The notes under the pieces: model-generated
Seen by the model: the letters and a program-made list of their open reading frames with translations, nothing else
Database searches by the model: none
What the model was told of the DNA's origin: nothing
Program-made: the position numbers and the translations under genes
Assembly (NCBI GenBank): GCA_010909165.1
Contig: VJWM01000313.1
Coordinates: forward strand, 1-64,000
Length of the DNA: 64,000 nt
Reading direction: 5' to 3'
DNA from: Anthoceros angustus
Taxonomy: Eukaryota; Streptophyta; Anthocerotopsida; Anthocerotales; Anthocerotaceae
Shown: one piece after another, positions 21,186-30,602 of the stretch
Layout: every line of letters starts with the position of its first letter
Position numbering within the stretch: position 1 is the stretch's first letter

Positions 21186-21649
21186 TACAAACCCCCTTCC
21201 GCACAACTGAAACCCCCTTCACAAAAAAGACACCGTTCGGGAAATGCAAAATCGTCGAATCCTCCGTCAACACCATGCTAAATACGAAAGGGAAAAAACA
21301 TTGATATTTCACAATTCATAAAACAGGGCTTTCTTGGCGGCTGGCCGCTGCCAGTATCCTTGCGGCTATGCTTTGACACAAGTAATGAAAGAAAATCCGA
21401 TATCAACTTTCAAAACCCTCTTCCGTCCCTCGAATATAGTCTTTCCTCTACAAAGATCCCTCAAAGTGATCACGAGACTCATCACGCTTGGGTGGCAATC
21501 TAAAACAAGCTGCCAGTTGCATGCGTTCAATTCTACTACATCGTCGGTCTCGGCCTTCGCTTCATCATCTTCGTTGTCGCCGTCCTTGTCGCCACCACTC
21601 CCGTCGCAGTATCCGAGGTTTGTTGTCCTTCCTCTAGCAAGTCCCCTTT

Positions 21650-23456
21650 GCGTTTTCATCCTCCTTGCACTAAGTGGAACCACGAGCTTTCGAACAATTT
21701 TTTTTTTAATACAAACTTCTTTAGCCGGTGTCGCTCCTCTCCGGTGGGCCTCGAATGTGAGCTCCTCTTTCCATCGCAAAACCTCGAAACCATGTATGCG
21801 TTGTGGGATATAACCAGCATGAGGTCGGCCTCTATTGCAATAGAATTGCGTCGAAATCTTGCCGGTTGTTGTCCCACTTCCGCAACCATCCGTAATCCAA
21901 TCTCCTTCTTTCGAGAATGTTTTGATGAATTTCATCATCAACCCGAGAGGTCTTTGTAGGCACACCACCATTTTGTCTTGAGACATGTACACGCTTCTTC
22001 ACCACGGATCATGTGCAATCACGGATCGTCCATTGTTAAAAGTCCCTCGTAATATTGGGCGCCTTCCGCCTTGCCTTCCTTCACACACCAAGCCACTGTT
22101 ATGTACTCCACTGTCTCAAATCCACCCCTGTCATTACTCATGTTTGTTTTGTCCCAAAGCGAAGGACACCATTCCACCCTTGCCACATAATCCACGCATG
22201 CACTCTCTCACAAGGTGAGCTTCTTCCACTCCGTGCATGACAATGAGCACAATTCTTCCGCCGTCGTCTTCTCCACAGCTTTGGAAGCTGTGTTCATCAT
22301 GCGCATCGAACCGACTATCCATAGGACCAATGTCAAAGCCTCTTGGGACATCCATAAAGAAGGGTATAAGCCGCAGAAGGAATCCCGCATCTCCATAATG
22401 TTTCTTTTTCCACTTGATAGTAACACTCTTTCTCGGACCACGAGCGTGAACAAGTGCGGTCAGTCTTTCAAATCCTTGTCCGATTGCACGCTGCTCATCC
22501 TCAAGACTCTTCCAGTTGTTAATCTCAAATATGAAGTTCTTGAAATCCTCCGGCCTTTTGCAAATTCTCCACATCCTTTATTTCGACGCCGGAAAGAAAA
22601 ACGTTAGAGCGAGGACACCACATTCCTATTGTATTCAAACAAGCGTTGGCGATGGCGAAGGAGGGTGTGAAAGCACGGCCGGCGCCCTTCACACCCTCCA
22701 TCGACAAATTTGGTTTGCGGCTGCACCATGCCCGCGGCGGCCGGCCAGTAGAGCGGGCGAAGCCATACATGGGCGGCGGCGCCGTGACATGCGAACTGCG
22801 CATCCAAGATAGTGGGGGCGCGGCCGGCCGGCCTCCTCGCCATTCTCCGGCGTGGCGAGGCGCGGCCGGCCAGCGGCGCCTCGCGCAAACGAAAACCAAA
22901 GCGACTCATTGTATGCGTGGTCGGATCTCACCTTCCCAAAAGCCGTTTGAAACCGAGCAATCATGTCGTCCGTTGAGTGTAGAGGATATTCCTTCCTCAC
23001 TTCCTCGAAGATGAGCACTCGGATGTTTAGCCATGGCCACTTGAATAACATGCGGTTTCTTTCTTGAAGTAATTTCGTCCTCCATTCCTTTGAGATCGAG
23101 GATGCTCGATTACCTTCCCATTCTTGGTGACAAGAATCTGCACATTCACCATCGTATACCGGAATGATTTCCGAGGTTTTAATGTCTTTCGGCTTGAAAT
23201 ACATTTTTCCACGTGTTTGGGATCATCTGTGACTTTCCTTTTCCCTTCCCTTTCTTCGGTGCCGGCGGTATGTGCTTCTTTCTGTAACTCGCTTCCCACT
23301 TTGAAAAGATCTTATCAATATTATCCCATACCTTGCCCTCCGCGATGCATGTGTGTGTCCTGTCCACTTTGTTACCTTGTACACGTCATCTTGGCCTTCA
23401 TCATCTTCAATTAATCCAAGAACCTTATAAAGATTGAACTTCCATGACATGGTCAT
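21650..23456 (-). pseudogene. Transposon-borne DNA methyltransferase-like protein
   Basis: On the minus strand a region near 21850-21960 reads RPLGLMMKFIKTFSKEGDWITDGCGSGTT; after a frame change RRNSIAIEAD follows. This is the AdoMet-binding motif I arrangement of bacterial-type N4-cytosine/N6-adenine methyltransferases (D-x-x-x-GSGTT, then the acidic residue). Upstream (22134-22574) is MDVPRGFDIG, a candidate for the catalytic motif IV, and RIVLIVMHGVEEAHLVRE. Motif IV before motif I is the order of the permuted (beta-like) class. A likely start is MTMSWKFNLYKVLGL near 23450. A GC-rich patch (22675-22880) interrupts the gene. The activity is inferred; the frame is broken. Confidence 0.6.
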
Positions 23457-23499
23457 CTCACTCCATCCCGACGCCGAAGCTCATCTCGTAAATATCTTA

Positions 23500-25565
23500 C
23501 ATTCAATAAAAGACATTTTCTTCCGCTTATCGACATTGTGTTATGGTCGGTTGCAAGAACTCTCATCTCGTGCACCGTAAGCCCACAGATACATGCGCTT
23601 CAACATATTGAAAGCAGGACTTCCGGAGCAATATCAAGTGCTTCATAGCGACATATGTGTGGTTCCCCAAGTACACCCATAATATATTTCTTGGCCCGAA
23701 TTTAGCCAACTTGCTAATATCGTTGCACTCCCGGGTCAATCATGCATGAATGGCGAACCCTTCTTCAATCCTTCCCTTGAAATAACTCGGGCTAGGTAGT
23801 TTGACCATGCCTCGTCCACCCTCGATTTGGGCATCCGGTGTAATAAAAGATCGGCTTCAAATTCTCAAGCTTTACCAAGTCTCTCGAACAACTTTCTTGG
23901 CATAGGCGAGTCCCCGATTATTGTCAATGGGTCCGATTCGGATGGCATCTTCAAGTCTTTCCTCATCATCCGCATGGACGGTCGCTATATTCTCTGGTGG
24001 GCTTCACTCACGGTTTCCTTCCATTTCTTCTTTCTCTTCCCCGGTGGAGCCTCGCTATGTGTGGTATGCCCTGTGCGGCGTGCCCACCATGCCTTGCTCT
24101 CCACTCGAGTCCCTGTCTCCATACTCTCGGATCGGCGGACACGGGAGGTGCCTCAATAGAAGCCGCGCACGCCGCCCACGCTCGGCCCGTCTCTTCCGCA
24201 ACGCAAGTGCAAGGGCGTCGCAATCAGGCGGCCGGCGGCGCTTCAGTGCCTTGGGAACCCACCGGTTGGGGTGCAGTGTAGTCCAGACTCCCTCGGGAGG
24301 CGCCGGCGGCCGCCTCACCCTCTCCGACCGTACCTCCATGGAGGAGCCAGGAAAAGGAATGTCCAGAACGGAGCATCCTTCCATCCTCTCGCCTCGAAAG
24401 TCGTCATCGTCGGAGTGGCCAGGGCGTCGGGTATACACCCATCCTCCTCATCGGATGGGCCGAGCTCACTAGGCACTGCGCTCGGCTTGGTGAGCCCGTC
24501 ATGCACATTTCAGCCGGGCTCGACTCGTCGTTGTGACATTTCCCTCCTATCTTTGGATGACGGATTCGGTAATCTTCCGCATATTGTGTCGGTGCTCTAG
24601 CTTGAGCATCGCAAAACAAAAGGATTGAGGAAAGGCAAGATAGAAGGCACAAGTCATGGAAACCAACATATTTGCATCAAGCGCTTGAAAACCTTATTCC
24701 AAAGTTTTACTTATTGGGTGACGATAGCATTTCAATCCTCCACCAGTTTGAAGGACTTCTTGCTTTGGAAGCCATGTAGGTGACCTCATAAGCCTTGTAC
24801 ATGGTTTCATCTTCGCTTATCCGATCAAATACCAAAGGCTTTGTTGTGCATCGAAAACAGCTCGTCCATCCATATCCACATCGCCCATAGAACCCGGCCC
24901 TTGCTCTGGTTTGGCAAGGCCCCTTGAACCCTCGACCCACGGTTTCAATAGAGGAGTCCAAAATTGTTCTCCTCAAGGCTCCTCATCCTGTGTCAACATC
25001 CGGTCCTTCTCGGCGAGCGCAGCCTCCACCTTGCTCCCCAACCGACGTGTGGCATATCCTCATAGTTAAATGGCGTTGGAATAGGCCTGCATTGCTGTGG
25101 GGTCTCTTCCTCGGTCTCCTCCTGCCCTTCCCCGTTGTCTTGGCCTTCCCGGATGTTAGGATTTCCATGCCCAATTGACAAATTACCTCGGCTGGTGCTT
25201 GATGGCTGGGTTGTATCTGCGCCCTCCACCGAGGTAGGCGCGTGCCTTCTCCGACATCCACACAAATTCCCCGCATCCTTCTTCTTCTTCTGGGCCGGAT
25301 TTCTTGGTTTTGGGCATCGGGTCGATGTTCTCTGGTTCTCCACGTTCCTTCCCTCTTAGCTTGCCATCCTCAAGAGATTAGATACAATCGCCATAGGAAG
25401 CAATTCAAAGAAGGAATCGGTCCCAACAGGAAATTTGCGAGCGAAGGGGAGGGCCATCAGACTATGTGAATCGCGAGGAAATGGCGGAGGATCGCAGCGT
25501 GGAGAAGTCGCGTCTTTGGGAGACACGCCAAAAGTCCTTCTTGAGAGTTGATGTCGGGCCGCCAC
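23500..25565 (-). pseudogene. Unrecognised coding-like region upstream of the methyltransferase
   Basis: Minus-strand frames with protein-like composition run 25565-25356, 25343-24993, 24976-24707 and 24438-24055. They include RNPAQKKKKDAG, an acidic EGQEETEEETPQQ stretch, and YKAYEVTYMASKA. They may be earlier exons or a second minus-strand gene of the transposon. No family is recognisable. A short GC-rich patch lies at 24150-24330. Confidence 0.35.
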
Positions 25566-26240
25566 CGTCTCAGGCTGGAAGAACTTGCTCGGCTCTCTCG
25601 GGGTTACTCTCCACTTGAGCGAAAGTATGACGCCCCGTTGGTCACGTCACATGTCAACAACCTAACCATAAATGTCAATTAAGGAAATGCTTACATGGAA
25701 AACCATTTATAGGACCCTAAGTCAAAAGCCGTACATATGAACCCCAATGCCGAGAAAACAATGAAGAGGCGGTGTGCCTCAGCCAAGTTCTACCGGTGAA
25801 GATCTTTCGGTTTATTTGCTCATAATGGCATTTCCACCTTACCTTGATCCACTGCCTATGTCATGGCATACCACGCTCTGAAGAGTGAGGACCATATTTC
25901 CGGTTAGAGGTGCGAGTCCTCGGTGGCGACAATGTTGCGCCACCCACATCGCTTGTCGAAGAGGTCGAGTTTTCGTCCACAAGTCATTCCTCACTTCGTT
26001 TGTGCGATCAAGGGGAACATGTACTTGAGAACAAGTGTTGGGTTTGCATCATCTCTCCGTCTGTTGATCCATGTAATGACATTGATGTTGTCGCGGAGCA
26101 GTGTGGAAGGGGTCTTTGATTTCCGGATGGTAGGTGACTCTCTTGTGAGGCCAAGGATGGTCAGATCTTGGGGGCCCCGATCATGAGCAACGAAACGAGT
26201 CCGAACTCCGGAAGGTTAGTTTGCCTTCAACGAAAGCGGC
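25566..26240. promoter_or_regulatory. Central spacer between divergent transposon genes
   Basis: The minus-strand region ends its likely 5' side near 25565, and plus-strand coding begins after about 26240. The spacer holds no convincing gene and would have to serve as a divergent promoter. I see no strong TATA box. Confidence 0.35.
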
Positions 26241-28540
26241 TTGTTTGCGGTGAAGACAATGTTGTGGCGAATAGTCCACCCCATCCGTGGCGATTCCATC
26301 TCATGCACACCGCACGGTATTGTAATGCTCGTCGCCATCGACAAGCTCTCCGGCATTCCGCGTGGGGTGCCCATGACCCCCAGGAACTTGAACTTATATG
26401 CTGCCATTGATGGGAATCCTGCATCCAGGCGAAGACACCAGGAAGGAAGGGGAGATGGGGTGCAGAATTCCCGTCGTGGTTTGTTCCGCCAAGGAGCGAT
26501 GTGCGAGGATGACCGCAGGACTGAGTTCTTCCCACAAGCAAATGATCCGTGGACTGAGGATGGGGATGATGACTTTGTTCACCCTCCTCCGGCTGGTGCA
26601 TCTGGAACATTCCATCCCAAGCCTTTAAGTGAGACATTGATGACAACAAAGCTTTCTGGCGGACAAGCGCAGCGGCGACGGGCAGCGGGGGTGTCTTTGC
26701 AAAAATGTGAACTGGAGAAGGTGGCAGACTTTCTTAAACCGTGTTGCAACCAAATGTGCATGCAGAGGTTGACCAAGCAAGGCCTTGAGCAACGATATAG
26801 GTTCCTCACAATGCGAGGCAAGAGCAAGAGACATTTCTTCAAAGCCTCGTACATGGACCCGAGTCAAACTAACAAAGAAAGAGTTTTTCGCATGTTATGG
26901 GATCGGTTCCTCTGGTTGCGTGAAGGCCTTGAAGAGTATATTGTATAGCTGTGATACGAGGGAGGGTCATGAGGAATGCCCGTGGGATAGTGTTCGAACC
27001 AACCCAATTCATAAGTCCGTCATGCACTTGGTGCTCTAGCGTGGATGGATAATGCTCATTCATGGTGAAAGACTTCAACGTGCGGTGTATAACCGCACCT
27101 ACAAAGCGGAGATATGGTCATTGTACAAAGCGGCGGTGTCAAAGCTCAGTGCGTTTGTGTGTCGCGGTTTTTGAAGTTATGGAAATCTAACTTCAGTGAA
27201 GATTCCCAAATCCAACAGTTCTCGACCGCTCAATATGTCTTGGGTTAAAGACCACCATTCGAATACAACTCAGGTTGATCAAGGTAGATATCACTACCAC
27301 TAGTTGGAGTGGGAGGAGTTTTGGTATCATGGTTCGCTGGTGTGGCGGAGGGTGGGCGCCGGCCCGCGGCGCCACCCTCGGATATGACCGTTGCTGAAGT
27401 TGCACGAGTACCATGTTTGAAACTTGTCCTTGTTCATGGATGGCCCCCCGGTTGTAGGTTTGATTGGTCGAGTTTAGGGGCGGGCGGGCCCCGGCTGCGG
27501 CGCCACCCCATCCACCTTCAAACTCGCCAACCATAATATATGACCTAGAAGGTGGACGTTTTGTAGATTTTAGATTGGGGAAGATGGTAAATGTATGTGT
27601 GAAGAGGTGATAGTCCACGACATCGGTTTGTTGTATGCAATGGGTTTCATGGATTACATCTTCGCTTGTGGTGTGGAAGAAGCGTGTTTGTATGTGTGAA
27701 ATTGGGGAACGTGAAAAACTTGGAAGGATGTGACACTTGGAGCGTGTTTGGCGTGGCGGAAAAATATCGGGCGCGTTAGAGGCACAGCGTGCAGGAGGAG
27801 CGGGAAAAATGGCAAAACACCGTGAAAAGAGTTACGACCGGATAAGTACATGCTCCTCGCTATAGACTCGGAATGGACCGAAGACCGAGATTCCACACTT
27901 TCGTTGGCCAAAGAATCTTGATGAGGACTGCCGTGTATCTGCACGTAGTGGGTTGCATGATCCACAATTATACGCAGCAAGAGTGTTTTTGCACTATGCC
28001 AATTTGAGGAACGATGAATCGACAATCGATTATTCAAGATGTTATTCTTAATTATAAAGGAGTGCTACCCAAAGTGCTCTATTTGCAGCTTGACAACACT
28101 TGCCGGAAAACAAGAACCATGTTGTTTGCGTGTTTGAACATGCTAGTTGATATGGGAACTTTTCAAGGTGAAGGTTGGGTTCCTCCTTGTTGGGCACACT
28201 CACGACCAAATCGACCAAATGTTCTCTTGCTTTTCCAAAAGCTTGAAGCACAAGGCACACACTCTTCCCGCGTTGGCGACATCGTTCATGCATACACGCC
28301 TACCGAGATCAAAGTTTTGCGGAGGTCCGGACTTCCGGTCATATGTATGGCCGATTAGACAAGGCGATGGTCGCGGGCATATTCATCGGCGGTGAGAAAA
28401 TTGAACAACTTATCTTTCCAGCACTTTAAAATCACCAGAGAAGACAAACCGAATGGTATGGTGATGATTAGGCAAGCAATATTCGACATCGATGTATTGG
28501 GAAACCGGCCGGGTTGGAGTTTTTGAAATTTGTCCCTCCG
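26241..28540 (+). pseudogene. Transposase-like gene with LDN and GHTH-DQxDQ motifs
   Basis: The N-terminal part (26241-26948) carries CCNQMCMQRL followed by a helix-rich stretch, and in the next frame KKEFFACYGIGSSGCVKALKSIL. The C-terminal core has LYLQLDNTC (28080-28106), ACLNMLVDMG and, after a frame change, VGFLLVGHTHDQIDQMFSCFSK (28171-28236), then DKPNGMVMIRQAIFDIDVLG near 28445-28500. This set matches a family of uncharacterised RNase-H-fold proteins in plants, protists and animals, which I recall as the DUF7869 group; the numbering is from memory. It probably mobilises the element. A stretch with GC-rich hairpins lies between at 27340-27520. Confidence 0.62.
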
Positions 28541-30059
28541 ACATAACCGATGCGGTGTCGGCCCTCCGGCTCGAGACAAGAAAGGGACGTCGGCGGTTAT
28601 CTCCGACGGAGTGGCACATTTGAGAGCGGGTCAGCCGGGCTGCCATATGTGACCGGACAGAATATGGATGGTGGGAAGCATTCAGGTGGACCAAGAAGAA
28701 ATCGCAATAATCGTGGAGAACAACATTGGGCTCGCACTAGAAGTGCCGTGGAAATGGTTCTCTCTAATCGGAAGAAAGCAACCACTCCAAGTTCCTGAAG
28801 CTATCCTAGAGGCGTTGCTAAGAGAACTCCCCAGGATATGTACTTAGGGCCTTACCGGCTTGGAAGGCAGCGGCGAAATGGCACGTTGCATGGAGATGTA
28901 AAAGACATAAAGGAAGGATGTTCATCGCAGTACCTTGTACGATACGCATAATCGGCCTTTCCGGATTGGGAAAGTTAATCGGTGAGGTTGGATGTGGAAG
29001 AGCCTCATTTCCGTTCAAATGGGCGAAACACGATGCATATGAAGGCGAACGTGGAAGAATATGTGATTCGGACCCTTCCACCGAGACAATTTGGATTGGA
29101 AGGAAAAGGGTGGGAAGGCAAATTTCAAGAATGTTCAAGAAGTCTTCATCAATAAAACCGTCATCTTGTATTATGGGTTCGGTTTGAATTCCGTAAACAT
29201 CTCTATTCCATTGACAAAAAGCGATCGAGGATAAGTTGAATGAATTGCGGGGCTTCATCGAGCCACCAAAGTGCACCGGAAGATAGTGACGAAGGCGGTG
29301 AGGACATCGGGCCCTTGGACATGGAAGGTGTCAATTCGGAGATGAGTGAAAAGATGTGAAGTGGAGGCAAACATCGGTGGACATCGGTGACAAGAGGGTT
29401 TACTCTCGTCAGTGTCTTGACCGCCAAGTGTTAGGCTCAAAGTGGGAGCTCGCGTTAGTGATAGGGAATCACTGGTGCTATCATTCGGTGGAAGTTGAAG
29501 AAGTTGAGTCACTTCCGGCCGTAGGTTGCGATGTCGGCGACAAGGACAAATGGCGGCGCGGTGGGCGGCGCCACGCCATCCTTTAGTAGCATGGAAACCG
29601 CTTTTCCGCACCGATCCCGTATTGTACATTTTGTTCGCACATATATAACCCATCCGGCATGCCTAAATCCTAAATCGTGGAAACCCGATAGCTGGGCGCC
29701 GGCCCGGCGCCACCTTCTTGCCAAAACAAAAGACTATGGGTTCGGGGACGGTTCGGAAAGAAGCACCATTCTTTACCAATGATGTGAAGATTGGCAATGT
29801 CTTCAAAAGACCTTGTTTATTTAGGCGGCCTCAACAACCCGTTCCCTTTTAGTCCTTAGGGTACTTATGGTAAGCAAGCATGGGTCGTAATATGCCAAAT
29901 TCGATGGCGAACTCGCTAACCCTTTGTGTGATGGAACCGCTCGGACGTCAATTTCATCCCTTATCGACCCTTATTTTCAGGCCTTTCGACCGATGTTGCA
30001 AAGCGTAATCGACCCATCCCAAACCCCTTCCGGCGATATTTGGTTGAAAACCCCTTACG
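28540..30059 (+). other. Right arm of the 8.9 kb transposon
   Basis: Short plus-strand frames with protein-like composition occur, for example IAIIVENNIGLALEVPWKWFSLIGRKQ near 28705 and PEDSDEGGEDIGPLDMEG near 29280. They may be the transposase C-terminus or a second gene. Two GC-rich dyads sit at 29552-29575 and 29690-29712. I cannot name a product. Confidence 0.3.
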
Positions 30060-30087
30060 TATTAACCCCTTCCAAGATTAGCATGTT
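30060..30087 (-). repeat. Right terminal inverted repeat of the 8.9 kb transposon
   Basis: Read in reverse complement it begins AACATGCTAATCTTGGAAGG. Inside it, subterminal copies aaccccttcc and aaaaccccttac occur at about 30021 and 30048. Confidence 0.88.
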
Positions 30088-30516
30088 GGTTCTTCAGGTA
30101 TTCTGTCATCTATCGGTAATTTTGAAGGCACACATCGACATATTCCCTAAACTACTAAACTCTTCTTTCTCTACGCCTAGATACCTGAAACCTTGACTGC
30201 CTTACCATGCTCTAACTCTAAATCCTCTACGACATACGGGATCTCGTATATCGCCGGTACTACTGTCTTGGTCCCGGATCCCTCCTCGGGAAAATCCACG
30301 ATCATAAGCTTACCTCTTCCAAAAGGCTACTCGCTCTCTATGTGCCTGTCTTGACTCTCCCTCGACATCCTCACGTTGCAAGCATGAATACTCCAAATCA
30401 ACTTTTATTTGACAGCCTCGGTGAAGGTCCCGATAAGCTCGGTCGAGTGCAGGAGCTTACCTCAGAGTGCTACGGTGTAACCATCAGTGGAGTGCAGAAC
30501 TCCCCTCATAGGGAGC
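30088..30516 (-). pseudogene. Gypsy RT N-terminal region (unit I, beyond the transposon)
   Basis: Collinear with 51400-51800 in unit II, where the frame before the RT fingers reads EYVDVFAFKITDMTGIPEEL and then YIESIEGGQ. Together with 20482-21156 it makes one RT gene split by the transposon. Confidence 0.75.
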
Positions 30517-30602
30517 CTTGCTCCATGACACAAAGCGATTACCGCAGTCCTACCTATTAGACTTGAAGGTGACGCCCGCTACGATAAAATCAAAGAACAC
30601 AT

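Larger units (their letters stand above)
21157..30087. mobile_element. 8.9 kb TIR DNA transposon with methyltransferase and transposase-like genes
   Basis: Its ends are inverted repeats of 28-29 bp (left 21157-21185, right 30060-30087), both reading AACATG(A/C)TAATCTTGG then AAGGGG(G)TTAATA, with one substitution and one indel. The flanks re-join in unit II at 51385-51410 (cgatgtatcccagttcttcc), so the insertion is proven by an empty paralogue. The target duplication looks like GTT, with one extra G on the right. Subterminal ends carry repeated AACCCCTTCC words. Two gene regions point away from a central spacer (25566-26240). TIR and duplication do not match textbook CACTA, hAT or Mutator ends. 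Confidence 0.85.
1..30516. repeat. Tandem unit I of a three-copy array
   Basis: The sequence from position 1 reappears at 30517 and again at 51801, each time starting with the same gccttgctccatgacacaaa. Unit I is the longest because it alone carries the 8.9 kb TIR transposon; without it the unit is about 21.6 kb, close to the 21.3 kb of unit II. Synteny with unit II runs through all shared features (3.6 kb element, SAUR segment, LTR, ORF X, copia, integrase to RT). The copies differ mainly by short indels. Where the unit 'starts' is set by the window edge, not by a visible biological boundary. Confidence 0.9.

Noticed and set aside
21157-30087. Classifying the 8.9 kb transposon as CACTA or Helitron
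   Set aside because: The ends start AACATG, not CACTA, despite an apparent 3-bp duplication and subterminal repeats. Clear inverted ends and a target duplication exclude Helitron.
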